Origin: Chroococcidiopsis thermalis PCC 7203
GTDB taxonomy: Bacteria; Cyanobacteriota; Cyanobacteriia; Cyanobacteriales; Chroococcidiopsidaceae
Assembly: GCF_000317125.1 (NCBI RefSeq)
Contig: NC_019695.1
Coordinates: 4,266,336-4,330,335, forward strand
Direction of reading: 5' to 3'
DNA length: 64,000 bases
This document shows, piece by piece, positions 54,101 through 62,027 of this stretch. The notes below the pieces were generated by a model, which was not told where the DNA came from, did not search any database, and saw nothing but the letters and a program-made list of their open reading frames with translations. Numbering within the stretch: the stretch's first letter is position 1; each line of letters begins with the position of its first letter. Both the position numbers and the translations under genes were made by a program.

Positions 54101-56037
54101 GCAATTTCTGGCGCTGCTTGTTCTGGTAAACGCACGTCAACCGTTCCACTGGCATTCAGCCCTGATGCAGTTGCTTTTTGAACGATAATTCGATCGCCAT
54201 TCCACCTAACTTGAGCTGTCAGGGGTTGCTCGATAACGGCTAAACCTTGAGAAAAGCCTACTTGTCCTTGGGCTTGAATCTCGGATAAATCGAACGAATT
54301 TCCGGTGACGCGCACTTTATTGGCACTAAATTGTCCCCGCAACTGAGGTGAGAAGGACTTAAGCTGCACTCCACTGGCATTCACAACCGCTTGAAAGGCG
54401 CGATCGCGATTAATTTGACCGTTTGCCGTTACCTTACCACCTGCAACCTGGAAAACAGCATCTCGAATCAGCGTATTTCCCTCGTTAGTAACGATGACTT
54501 GAGCCGTACCAGGATAGGTAGCTTCAGGTGCTTGCACTTGCGCTACAGTACGGATATTGCCAGGGGAACCAGAAATTTTTGCCGTTCCTGCTACATCGCC
54601 AATGTGAATTGGGGGTGTAGTGTCGTAAAGCTTGGCTATAGCATTCCCTGGTACGTTTTGACCCTGGAAATTAAATGCGACTTGAGGTTGAGTCCCTAAC
54701 TGGATTTGACCCTTGCCTGTAATTTTTCCCCCAACTGCGGGAGTTGCTTGAATATTGGCAAAGGTAATTTCTGGTGTTGCCCCTGCTGTTGTCAACTCAA
54801 AGCGACCGCTAATATCTTTAAATGGAATCCGGTCGATCCGTGCAGTTTTAATCGTGCTGACAGTGCCACTCAAAACGGGTTGCTCGATCGCACCCCGCAA
54901 CTGAATATCTGCTCTGAGAGTTCCCTTTGTCGGAAAGGGAGATTCAACATTCAGCGTGTTTAGCAGATTATTTGCGCTAACTGCTTTCACCTGACCTGAT
55001 AAGTTATAACCTTTAAGAGTATTGAGCGACCCGCCGATTTGAACTGGAATTTTGCCATAGCGGGTTGTCACGTTTTGCAAGGCGATCGTCCGATCCGGTT
55101 TAAATAAAAGTTTCCCTTGGGTATTCGTAAATAGATTCGGCACGTTTTCAATCTTGGCAGTAACGTTACTCAGGCTAGCCGTCCCTGCGATCGCAGGTTG
55201 TTGTCCTTCGGGTTGTAACTGCACTCTTAAGTCACCATCCACCCGACCTGCTTGTAGGTTAATGGGTAGATCGATTAACCGACTAATCTCGGTGGCGAGT
55301 AAATTCTCTGCCTCGATATTAAGAGTTGTCTGTTGCAATGCCGCAGGGCGAGTTTCTCCAGATAGTGCCAGTTTGCCCCCTGTTTTCGGTTGACCAGTTA
55401 ACTCGAACTGAATTCGTTCATTTTGGTCTAGAAAGCGGGCGACTCCACTCACATCTGCGTTAGCGAAGCGGCTCCTCTGGAGCATCGCCACTGCACCTGA
55501 TGGTCTACTTGGTTCTGGATTTGGCACTAGGACAATATCGGCATCTCGCACCCGAATCGTCTCTAACTCAGTTTGAATCAAACCAGCACCACCTTGGGGA
55601 GTTTTAATTTGAGTTGAAACCCACTGCCCGTTTTTTGCCTGTTCGACGTAGACATCCGGTTGGACTAACGTAACGTTTAATTCTAATCTTCTATTAAACA
55701 GGAGTGGCAAAAGATCGAACTGGACTTCTACCGCTTCTGCTGTCACCCGATCTGGATCGCTAGAAGTTGCTGGGAGTGCTGCCGAACTAAATCGCAAGCT
55801 ATTGAGCGAAAACCTTTCCACTACCCCTATATCTACAGGTCTTCCAAGGAGCTGCTCTAAATTCCTTTCAACCAGCGGTACTAACCTTTGGTTGATAAAA
55901 ACCCAACCCCACGATACGCCCCCGACAATAGCTACAAGCAAAAATGCTCCTACAGCAAGACTGCTGCGGCTGAATATTAACAGCCACAAACGCCGACGAG
56001 AATTTGCTTCTGGTGGGCGACGAGGGGAGTGCGTCAT
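51172..56037 (-). CDS. tamB: TamB-type translocation and assembly protein
   Basis: 1621 residues. An N-terminal membrane helix (SSLAVGAFLLVAIVGGVSWG, about 24-43) anchors it; a very long periplasmic part of repeated beta-strands (AsmA/TamB-like) bridges the periplasm, and the C-terminal TamB domain (DUF490, about 1270-1621: ELTSEPNRSEAEIVALLGGS ... LRLFPTIV ... LRYNLIYRLNDQILVRGSTN, ending in YETRF) docks the outer-membrane assembly machinery. It probably moves lipids and helps outer-membrane protein biogenesis. It is transcribed with the DUF1400 hydrolase gene 14 bp downstream. Confidence 0.93.
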   Translation of the reverse strand: MTHSPRRPPEANSRRRLWLLIFSRSSLAVGAFLLVAIVGGVSWGWVFINQRLVPLVERNLEQLLGRPVDIGVVERFSLNSLRFSSAALPATSSDPDRVTAEAVEVQFDLLPLLFNRRLELNVTLVQPDVYVEQAKNGQWVSTQIKTPQGGAGLIQTELETIRVRDADIVLVPNPEPSRPSGAVAMLQRSRFANADVSGVARFLDQNERIQFELTGQPKTGGKLALSGETRPAALQQTTLNIEAENLLATEISRLIDLPINLQAGRVDGDLRVQLQPEGQQPAIAGTASLSNVTAKIENVPNLFTNTQGKLLFKPDRTIALQNVTTRYGKIPVQIGGSLNTLKGYNLSGQVKAVSANNLLNTLNVESPFPTKGTLRADIQLRGAIEQPVLSGTVSTIKTARIDRIPFKDISGRFELTTAGATPEITFANIQATPAVGGKITGKGQIQLGTQPQVAFNFQGQNVPGNAIAKLYDTTPPIHIGDVAGTAKISGSPGNIRTVAQVQAPEATYPGTAQVIVTNEGNTLIRDAVFQVAGGKVTANGQINRDRAFQAVVNASGVQLKSFSPQLRGQFSANKVRVTGNSFDLSEIQAQGQVGFSQGLAVIEQPLTAQVRWNGDRIIVQKATASGLNASGTVDVRLPEQAAPEIAGFNLDVRARDYDLQEFGLDIPGNVTLAGQADFTGKVTGTPDAPNAVGNLGLQNLRVNGLAFDPVLTGKLNYRAGQQTQLDVSGKQDRIAFTLDKNNRPVSFFVRRNQAVARGATQGENLVVNVQDFPVAVLRNVIPGDRLKQIGAISGEVSGNLTIDLTENITQSTVIGDVAIARPRAGRFTADAIKANIRYEGGDFSLKAGELRLGDSRIDLSGDFQAGQDRKFQFQIDFDRARVENVLQALSVFGFEDLAGGLLPEDLPGAEALPTVSVGIPEKSLLAQLRLFSEIRALITQQQQQERASATLPPLSALDGTISGEIAVTGALSPGLQPSLDVDFELRAQDWQWGTYKVDEAIARGTFEDGVLTLLPLRLDLGDGLIAFTGQLGEELSGQLRVVSVPVATLQPFLDRLPQALPFDVTGQLNALVTLAGNLENPQAIGEVALVEASLNQQPIQTAQLSFDYNDARLSFASDVLITGTQPVEITGSIPVALPFASVQPDSNQISIQANVQDRGLALLNLFTEQVAWVNGQGQVNVEVQGTLDQPLITGEAVVKNATLKAEALPEPLRNVTGTVEFNGDRIVVPNITGQYNSGKVTAEGTLPIFATQQAQPATNPLTVSLNDLEVDIEGRYEGGVSGNVVITGTALSPNIGGKIRLANGQVSLGGTEETPTAAVGTPAAGTATSSTATNRNTPEESPIEFTNLQLILGDDVRIVRQPLLNFEAEGDLAINGTLTNPRPQGVVRLTGGQVNLFTTQFNLARGKEQTARFTPKGGLDPILDVTLVATVPETTGIGRVPTSPFSGEIRDVGATSFGTFRTVRVQAAVEGPASELADNLELTSEPNRSEAEIVALLGGSFVNTLGRGDPTLGLATIAGSALLSNFQDNITEIGEALGIDELRLFPTIVTDPTENVSVLGLAAEAVFAITNDFSVSLSRVFAADDPLRYNLIYRLNDQILVRGSTNLSGESRLLVEYETRF

Positions 56038-56094
56038 CTTTATACCTGAATGGGACTGGATTGAAACGTGATGCTGTTTTTCAGCGTGGCAAAT

Positions 56095-56901
56095 TTACTG
56101 CCCCACAACTTGAGTTCTCTCAGCAACAATTGCGGGCTGTTTCTGGACGTATACTTCATACTCCTTAGCTGGACCTAAGTTAAACTCCCGCTCTAAATCT
56201 CTTGTGGTCAGCTTGCGGACATTTCCCGTAACTTGGACACGGCTACCTTCGGTAATATTCTTGGCTGGCGCGGCACTAACAATCAGTATGTCATCGTCCC
56301 CAAGCACTTCATTGTTGTCAACCATAAATGCAGTTGGACTGATGACTCTCTCAACATCTCCTTCAATTGCGACTGTGCGACCTAAGAACGGGACTGGGTT
56401 TTCGGTAATTTTTTCTAGATTGGGATTGAGAGCCACCTGCGTAGCAACGATAACGGGTTGTTCTCTAATTTGAGCTTCCAAACCAGGGTCTAGATCGAAG
56501 CCGTACTCTTTTTCTACGTCAACTATAGTCAAATCTCGAACTGTACCCGTCACCCGTGTTAGAGTTCCTTCGACAATTGGGACTTTATTGGCATTGACAA
56601 CCAACACCTCTTGACCGTTAACAAACTCATCGCTTTGAATCGTGAAAGCTTGGGGGCTGACTTGCCTTTGAATGTCGCCGCTGATAGTTACAGTCTTGCC
56701 GATGAGATTAGAATTCGATCGATCTGCAACTTCGCTAGTAGTAGTAGCAGCTTCGCGACCTGCTGAGTCGGAGTTTGTGCCAGTACAAGCGGGAAGCACT
56801 AAAGCAAACAGTGCTAGGGCGATCGCTGCTGGAGTTTTGCCGAAAACTTGAGTGATGCGATCGCGATGAGAAGTTGTGTTGTTACTAAGTTTGTTTATCA
56901 T
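56095..56901 (-). CDS. Lipoprotein with two OB-fold-like repeats, copy 1
   Basis: 268 residues; a lipobox (ALVLPACTG, Cys about 39) follows a hydrophobic signal. The mature part has two similar halves, each with GKTVTISGDIQRQVSPQAF-type and TVAIEGDVERVISPTAFMVD-type segments and ending VTGTVRDL or VTGNVRKL, suggestive of two OB-folds. Paralogue of the gene at 60629-61432. Role unknown, probably periplasmic. Its promoter region contains the shared motif described at 56940. Confidence 0.8.
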   Translation of the reverse strand: MINKLSNNTTSHRDRITQVFGKTPAAIALALFALVLPACTGTNSDSAGREAATTTSEVADRSNSNLIGKTVTISGDIQRQVSPQAFTIQSDEFVNGQEVLVVNANKVPIVEGTLTRVTGTVRDLTIVDVEKEYGFDLDPGLEAQIREQPVIVATQVALNPNLEKITENPVPFLGRTVAIEGDVERVISPTAFMVDNNEVLGDDDILIVSAAPAKNITEGSRVQVTGNVRKLTTRDLEREFNLGPAKEYEVYVQKQPAIVAERTQVVGQ

Positions 56902-56939
56902 GGGAATCTCCTTTTGGTATTGATGAGAACCAATGTTTT

Positions 56940-56977
56940 GACGATAAGCCCCAATAGTGGAAAACTAGTGGAAAACT
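56940..56977 (-). promoter_or_regulatory. Shared upstream motif, copy A
   Basis: Read toward the lipoprotein gene: TTTTCCACTAGTTTTCCACTATT and then TATCGTC (given in parts; core AGTTTTCCACTATT). It is about 40 bp before ATG 56901. See copies at 57789, 59724 and 61819. Confidence 0.6.
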
Positions 56978-56991
56978 CAAAAACACTAACT

Positions 56992-57411
56992 TCAAACTCG
57001 CCGAAACAGATTAGCCCCCGCGTATTTCCAAGAAATTTGCTCTGGATCTTTGCTTTTCGACCATTCCACAAACTCTTTACCATCAGTTTCGTGTTGCGCG
57101 ATCGCCGTCTGGTCAACTCCTAATCGTTCAGCCAATTGCTGTCTATCCAATAAATCGCTTTGGTTGTTGTTTGTAGATTGGTCTGTTGCATCTAGCTTTG
57201 AATTTTGCTGTAGTTGTGAAACCTGACTTTTCAAGTCGCTGACTTCACCCCTTAAGTTCTCCACCATAATCGTGAGGGGTTTGTTCGTGGTAGTTTGACA
57301 AGAATCTAATCCAAAGTAATCTTCTAGGATGAGATTTATCGCCTCAGCAATAGAGTTTAAACTCTGCTGCTCTTTAAACTGTTCTACACGTTGATAAAGC
57401 TGCGGGGGGTG
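56992..57411 (-). pseudogene. DNA-binding protein gene without its start
   Basis: Coding sequence extends upstream of ATG 57267 in the same frame (QLYQRVEQFKEQQSLNSIAE, AINLILEDYFGL) to a stop about 57430, with no plausible start codon. The first part resembles a ribbon-helix-helix or CopG-like segment, then a coiled coil, then an HTH (DRQQLAERLGVDQTAIAQHE), and a tail EFVEWSKSKDPEQISWKYAG. The start seems to have been replaced by the CCAGTTA heptad array. It may still be expressed from an internal ATG (57267) as a 91-residue protein. Confidence 0.5.
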
Positions 57412-57435
57412 GAAAACTTGGGTAGAAAGAAGATT

Positions 57436-57481
57436 AAATCAGTTACCAGTTACCAGTTACCAGTTACCAGTTACCAGTTAA
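57436..57481. repeat. CCAGTTA heptad array
   Basis: Six or more tandem copies of CAGTTAC (7 bp). Same STRR type as the TCTAAAA arrays but a different unit. Confidence 0.9.
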
Positions 57482-57584
57482 GAGATGTCAGTTGTCACGG
57501 GCGATCGCATAGCATTTTCCGCGCCACGAGTGTTTACTTTGGTCAAGAGCCACTGATAACTAGTCACTGTAAAAGAGGTTGAAC

Positions 57585-57758
57585 TTGAAACGCTCCCAAC
57601 TACAGCGTTATAGCATTGCTATCCTAAGCACCGTAGTAGCAATGCTGCTCACAGAATGGTTGTGGTGGCAGCTTCAACTATATCTAACTAAGCCAGTCGA
57701 GCCAAATGAATTGATTGCAGCTATTGCTAGCCTTGCTCAAAGTAGCGAACGACTTTAA
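57585..57758 (+). pseudogene. Remnant joining sensor-kinase N-terminus to receiver C-terminus
   Basis: 57 codons from TTG 57585 (ribosome site AGAGG). The first half, KRSQLQRYSIAILSTVVAML and LTEWLWW, looks like the N-terminal membrane segment of cyanobacterial hybrid histidine kinases (DUF4118/MASE-like). The second half, LYLTKPVEPNELIAAIASLA, is the end of a response-regulator receiver domain with its conserved Lys-Pro. An internal deletion of a hybrid kinase gene would fuse them. It is probably non-functional. Confidence 0.6.
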
Positions 57759-57788
57759 AGGTTTTTTGTATTCAGATCGAATTACCGA

Positions 57789-57830
57789 GTTCTCCACCAC
57801 TTTTCCACGATTGAAATCTATCCTGAATTG
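57789..57830 (+). promoter_or_regulatory. Shared upstream motif, copy B
   Basis: TCTCCACCACTTTTCCACG with ATT and later CTATCCTGA; 48 bp before ATG 57878 of the AI-2E-type gene, in its direction. Confidence 0.6.
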
Positions 57831-57877
57831 AAAGGAAGCACAAAACAGGATGCGCGATCGCCATTCCTAAATAGTAT

Positions 57878-58923
57878 ATGAGGGAGCCGAGAAAAATTTT
57901 GTGGAGTCAAACTAATAATTCGGCGTTAGTTCGCTTTTTACTATTATTTGCTTCCTGTTGGGCTTTATTACAGCTTTTATCTTACTTTAAAACTGTCATT
58001 TTTATTTTTGCATTTGCGGCAATTTTAGCTTTTTTACTTAGCTATCCTGTTCGTTGGCTCAGTCGTTTCTTACCTCGATTCTAGCAGTTATTTCTGTTTT
58101 CTTACTCAGCTTTACGAGTATTACTGGTTTGATAGTTATAGTCAGCTTATCTGTTTTTTCTCAAGCCCAACAACTGATTCAAAGCATAATTTTGTTTTTA
58201 AATTCTCTTTTGCCATCAGTAGAGCGATTAGAAAGATTTATGCAGCGTTGGGATATGCAGATAGACTTAAATGTTATTCAGCAGCAACTACAAGAAGAAA
58301 TCGCATCGTTTTATACTAGAAGTTTGACGTATCTTTTCATACATTCACAAGTGTTTTTTACTAATTTTTTGACTCTTATTCTCATGGCTGCTGTGACTTT
58401 TTTTATGTTGTTATACGGTCAGAGGCTTTGGCTTTTTGTCCTCAGTCTTTTACCTGTAAGCTCGCACAGCCGTTTTTCTAATCTAGTTGAACGTAAGTTT
58501 CTAGCTTTTATTAAGGGTCAGTTCTTACTAGTTTTATTTTTATCATTTACTACTTTTATGGTATTTCTAGTATTAGAAATACCATTTCCATTGATATTGT
58601 CACTCGCGCTCGGATTTACCAATCTCATACCTGGAATTGGAGCGATATTGGGAATTAGTATAGTTTCTTTAGCTGTCTTATCTCAAAGTGTTTGGCTAGC
58701 TTTAAAAGTTTTAGGAGTTTGCTTTGTACTTCAGCAGATTCAAAATAACTTGATTGCTCCTAAAGTCATGCAAGATTCAGTCAATCTTAATCCAGTAATT
58801 GTTCTGTTTGCTATCCTGGTTGGGGCTAGAGTTGCAGGAATATTAGGAGTTTTTTTGGCAATTCCAATTACAGGCATACTCGCTAGTTTTTTTGAAATTG
58901 AAGAAATGCAGGCAGAATTATAA
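57878..58923 (+). pseudogene. AI-2E/PerM-family transporter, frameshifted
   Basis: Two overlapping frames form one AI-2E-type membrane protein. The first (57878-58084) holds two membrane helices (LLLFASCWALLQLLSYF; VIFIFAFAAILAFLLSY) and ends after LSRFLPRF; the second continues with LAVISVFLLSFTSITGLIVI and runs to 58923 with five or more further helices and the typical end (NLIAPKVMQDSVNLNPVIVL). One indel near 58075 separates them. Such proteins export small molecules or act in signalling; this copy is inactive unless the base call is wrong. Confidence 0.8.
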
Positions 58924-58951
58924 GTTTAACTGCGGGTTACGTAGTTTCAGA

Positions 58952-59629
58952 TTAATTCACTTTTTGCTCTGGTTCTATTCGCTCGCTTGCTAACTGCTGA
59001 GAAACCCATCCAGCAAATCGATTTTCAAAATTATTCGCCATAATTTCCATGATATTATTTGCGTAATTCTGACCTGCCTGTTTATACTCCTTGAAATAAT
59101 GATAGCCAAACTGACTTGTACCACCTAATTGTTCGCATTGCCTAGAGTGTACGAGTTCGTGAGCTAATAACGCCAGTTGACGAGAATCTCTAGGTTTGTA
59201 CGAGCCTTCTAGATAAATCCGCTGACAATAAGTTTGAGCAACAGCATCAACTTGTCCGATATCTATTTTGAAATCAGCGTACAACCAGCCGTCCATCAGT
59301 TTAGCATTGTAGGCGATCGCCACGCGATCGACTAAATCTCCAAAATAGGGGCGTAAATACTGTTTCTGTATATCGTCTAATTCTTGACTGCTGCCATTAT
59401 TAGCATACATCCACCGAGCCGCTGCTTGATATGCTACTACACCTGCTTGACCCCATAATTCTTCAGCAATTACTGTTGTAGATTCTCGAAAATGTGGATA
59501 GCAAGATAGATCGAGCCAATGACAGCGTTTGAACTGAAATACTTGAAGTTTGTAGCTCTGAAAAACTAATATAGTTAAGAATAAAAAAACACTAATAAAA
59601 CTCAAGCAAATAATCTTCCTTCTTTTCAT
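58952..59629 (-). CDS. Membrane-anchored HExxH protein (putative metallopeptidase)
   Basis: About 225 residues from ATG 59629 (MKRRKIICLSFISVFLFLTI, a membrane anchor). The zinc motif HELVHSRQ lies in QLALLAHELVHSRQCEQLGG (about 148-155), with HYFKEYKQAG and EIMANNFE downstream as possible third ligand. It resembles DUF4157-type putative peptidases. The upstream in-frame codons contain a repeat (ATGACNN heptads) and are unlikely to be translated. The shared upstream motif (copy D) precedes it. Confidence 0.75.
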   Translation of the reverse strand: MKRRKIICLSFISVFLFLTILVFQSYKLQVFQFKRCHWLDLSCYPHFRESTTVIAEELWGQAGVVAYQAAARWMYANNGSSQELDDIQKQYLRPYFGDLVDRVAIAYNAKLMDGWLYADFKIDIGQVDAVAQTYCQRIYLEGSYKPRDSRQLALLAHELVHSRQCEQLGGTSQFGYHYFKEYKQAGQNYANNIMEIMANNFENRFAGWVSQQLASERIEPEQKVN

Positions 59630-59723
59630 GATAGTAATTAAAATGACTAATGACCGATGACAAATGACAGCCATAACGCGCCTATCTTTTGAATCGGCTA
59701 GATTGCTATAGAATAGTTTTGCT

Positions 59724-59766
59724 CTTGAGAATAGCTATAAATAGTGCAAAACTCGTGGAGAATGGT
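59724..59766 (-). promoter_or_regulatory. Shared upstream motif, copy D
   Basis: Toward the HExxH gene: TCTCCACGAGTTTTGCAC then TATTTATAGCTATTCTC; about 95 bp before ATG 59629, between it and the divergent DUF1206 gene. Confidence 0.6.
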
Positions 59767-59796
59767 AGGTATTGACGATGGGTAGTACGGCAAAGT

Positions 59797-60600
59797 ATGC
59801 AAAAGCTCATTACTGATAACTCGTGGATTGAGCGGATTGCACGGTTTGGCTATGCGGTTAAAGGAGTGGTTTACTTCATCGTCGCTTTGCTAGCAATGCC
59901 AGTGGCGCTTGGCATTGGTGGTGAGGCGGCTGGGACGAGTGATGCTCTCCAAATAATCGTGGCGCAGCCATTGGGAAAATTTTTGCTGACGATAGTGGCT
60001 GTAGGTTTAACGAGTTATGCAGTTTGGCGTTTCGTTCAAGCGTTTGTAGATCCCGAACATCGAGGCAGTCAGGCAAACAGAGTTATCCCCCGCCTAGGCT
60101 ATGCGATTAGCGGCGCGAGTTATGCAGGTTTAGCCGTGACTGCCATGCAGATTGTTGCTGGTGCGGGAAGTCATAGTAGTAGTTGGAGACAAGATTGGAC
60201 GGCACGCTTGCTAGCACAACCTTTCGGTCAATGGTTAGTGGGGATAGTGGGAGCGATTGTGCTAGGTATAGGCGTTTCCTTTACATATCTAGCCTTTACC
60301 AAGCGATTCCGCCAACGGCTGCAATTAACTCAAATGAGTACCGCTGGGGTAAAATGGGCGATGGGCATCGGTAGATTTGGCGTGACTGCCCGTGGCGTTG
60401 CTTTCGGTGTTATCGGTCTGCTGCTGATTCAAGCCGCCGTTCAGTCCGACCCAGATGAAGTTCAAGGGCTGGGTGGGGCGCTGCAAACGCTAGCAGAAGA
60501 ACCCTTTGGTCGATGGCTTTTAGGTATTATTGCGATTGGTCTTGTCGCATATGCCATCCACTTGCTGATACTGTCACGCTATCGACGGATTAGGATTTGA
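59797..60600 (+). CDS. DUF1206 membrane protein
   Basis: 267 residues with six helices in three repeats, each containing a R(F/L)GYA(V/I)xG-like motif: ARFGYAVKGVVYFIVALLA, RLGYAISGASYAGLAVTAM, RFGVTARGVAFGVIGLLLI. This three-fold DUF1206 architecture is common in bacteria; function unknown. It is 3 bp upstream of a convergent neighbour's 3' region and has no other partner. Confidence 0.85.
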   Translation: MQKLITDNSWIERIARFGYAVKGVVYFIVALLAMPVALGIGGEAAGTSDALQIIVAQPLGKFLLTIVAVGLTSYAVWRFVQAFVDPEHRGSQANRVIPRLGYAISGASYAGLAVTAMQIVAGAGSHSSSWRQDWTARLLAQPFGQWLVGIVGAIVLGIGVSFTYLAFTKRFRQRLQLTQMSTAGVKWAMGIGRFGVTARGVAFGVIGLLLIQAAVQSDPDEVQGLGGALQTLAEEPFGRWLLGIIAIGLVAYAIHLLILSRYRRIRI

Positions 60601-60628
60601 TGGCGATCGCATTTCTTTGCCTGCCAAC

Positions 60629-61432
60629 TTATTCTAATATTTGGATTGACCGAGCGATCGCCGCAGCTCTACCCTCATATCTTGCTTTTAGTTCGGGTTC
60701 TAGCTTAACATTCAAGTCTTTCTCGATCTCTGCTGCAACGAAGTTGCGAATCTTTCCAGTCACTCGCACAGTCTTACCTGCATCAATACCACCAGTAGCA
60801 CCAACAACTAATAACTCTTTACCACCAATTAACTCTTCGTCATCCAGCGTGAATGCATTTGGAGTAATAACTTCTGCTACTTTGCCGCTGATGGTGACGT
60901 TCTTATCAATAAATGGGGCTGGCTCCTCGGCAACTTCACCTGGCTCTGGTGTAAGGGTTAGTGCTATAGCAATAAGTACAGGCTTACCCCTAAATTCTGC
61001 TGCCAACTCCTGAGTTAATTTCAAATTAAACTGTTTCTCAATTTCCGATTTAGAAAACTGGCGAACCGTGCCTGTTACTTGGATATTACTATCATTAACT
61101 ATGGGGGAACCACTGAGATTTACAACTAGTAACTCTGGGTCATTAAAGAAGCGATCGCCTTCAATAATAAATGCCTTCGGACTGATGACTTTTTCAATTT
61201 CTCCGCTTATAGTTACGGTTTTACCTATGAGTTGACTGTTAGGTCGCTCGGTAATTTCGCTTATCTTTGTGCCCTTCTTGGAACCATCCGAGTTAGTCAT
61301 AGAGCAGGCAGTCAAACCCACTAAAAGCAACAGCAACAAGGCAATTGCTCTATGATTCCACAAAGCTTGCATTAAATTGCGATCGCAGGCGAACTCGCAC
61401 TTAGGGAGGCAATTGTGACTAAGTTTATTCAT
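60629..61432 (-). CDS. Lipoprotein with two OB-fold-like repeats, copy 2
   Basis: 267 residues; lipobox LVGLTACSM. The mature part repeats the pattern of copy 1: GKTVTISGEIEKVISPKAFI, IQVTGTVRQFSKSEIEKQFN and NVTISGKVAEVITPNAFTLD, VRVTGKIRNFVAAEIEKDLN. No copy of the shared upstream motif was seen before it. Role unknown. Confidence 0.8.
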   Translation of the reverse strand: MNKLSHNCLPKCEFACDRNLMQALWNHRAIALLLLLLVGLTACSMTNSDGSKKGTKISEITERPNSQLIGKTVTISGEIEKVISPKAFIIEGDRFFNDPELLVVNLSGSPIVNDSNIQVTGTVRQFSKSEIEKQFNLKLTQELAAEFRGKPVLIAIALTLTPEPGEVAEEPAPFIDKNVTISGKVAEVITPNAFTLDDEELIGGKELLVVGATGGIDAGKTVRVTGKIRNFVAAEIEKDLNVKLEPELKARYEGRAAAIARSIQILE

Positions 61433-61498
61433 CGTTATCCAAAATTTTTTCTCAAAATTATCGCTTTATAGACTACTCGATCTACTTCTGTCTTAGGG

Positions 61499-61729
61499 AT
61501 GAAGAAGTTTCATCCAAAGTTAGACAAGATACATCGAGCTATTTTTGATTCGGTAACTGTAGCCATGACAGAACCGCGCCCCAGCAATATCATCATTAAG
61601 GTCTTTTTGGCAATTGCACTACTCTTTGGTTTCTTCGCGCTCGGCGCAATAATCAATTACGCTTCTCAGCAATTCCAACAAAATGAAATAGAGACTGAAA
61701 AGCCTCAACAAGAGCTATTAGATCGGTGA
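61499..61729 (+). CDS. Single-helix membrane protein, 76 aa
   Basis: A basic N-terminus, one membrane helix (VFLAIALLFGFFALGAIINY) and a short acidic tail (EIETEKPQQELLDR). Divergent from lipoprotein copy 2. No family recognised. Confidence 0.6.
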   Translation: MKKFHPKLDKIHRAIFDSVTVAMTEPRPSNIIIKVFLAIALLFGFFALGAIINYASQQFQQNEIETEKPQQELLDR

Positions 61730-61818
61730 CTCCTTTTACAAAGACCAGCGATCGCAGCAGATAAACCGAGGGTAACTGATAACTGGTCACTGGTAGAGGG
61801 TCACTGTATAAAGTTGCC

Positions 61819-61862
61819 GCTCTCTCCACCAGTTTTCCACTATTTAGATCTATTCTGACTTC
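61819..61862 (+). promoter_or_regulatory. Shared upstream motif, copy C
   Basis: TCTCCACCAGTTTTCCAC then TATTTAGATCTATTCTGAC; 166 bp before ATG 62028 of the beta-lactamase-like gene, in its direction. Confidence 0.6.
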
Positions 61863-61925
61863 AAAGCCAGTACAACCATTGATGTTAAGAAGAAAATTCT
61901 GGAGCGAAACTATCTCCTCCCTTAG

Positions 61926-61972
61926 TCATTGGTCATCGGTCATTTGTGAATTGCTCATGACCGATGACAGCT
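61926..61972. repeat. ATGAC heptad/palindromic repeat
   Basis: TTGGTCATCGGTCATTTG followed by inverted ATGACCGATGACAG forms an inverted repeat; the same ATGACNN heptads occur at 59643-59670. STRR-like. Confidence 0.7.
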
Positions 61973-62027
61973 CTTATACATGAGTTCAAGTTGCCATACG
62001 GTAAAAGATTGAATCAGTGAGCTAGAA

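Noticed and set aside
51326-55393. Several open plus-strand frames opposite tamB
   Set aside because: They are shadows of the long minus-strand gene, Ser/Pro/Thr-rich and without any family resemblance.
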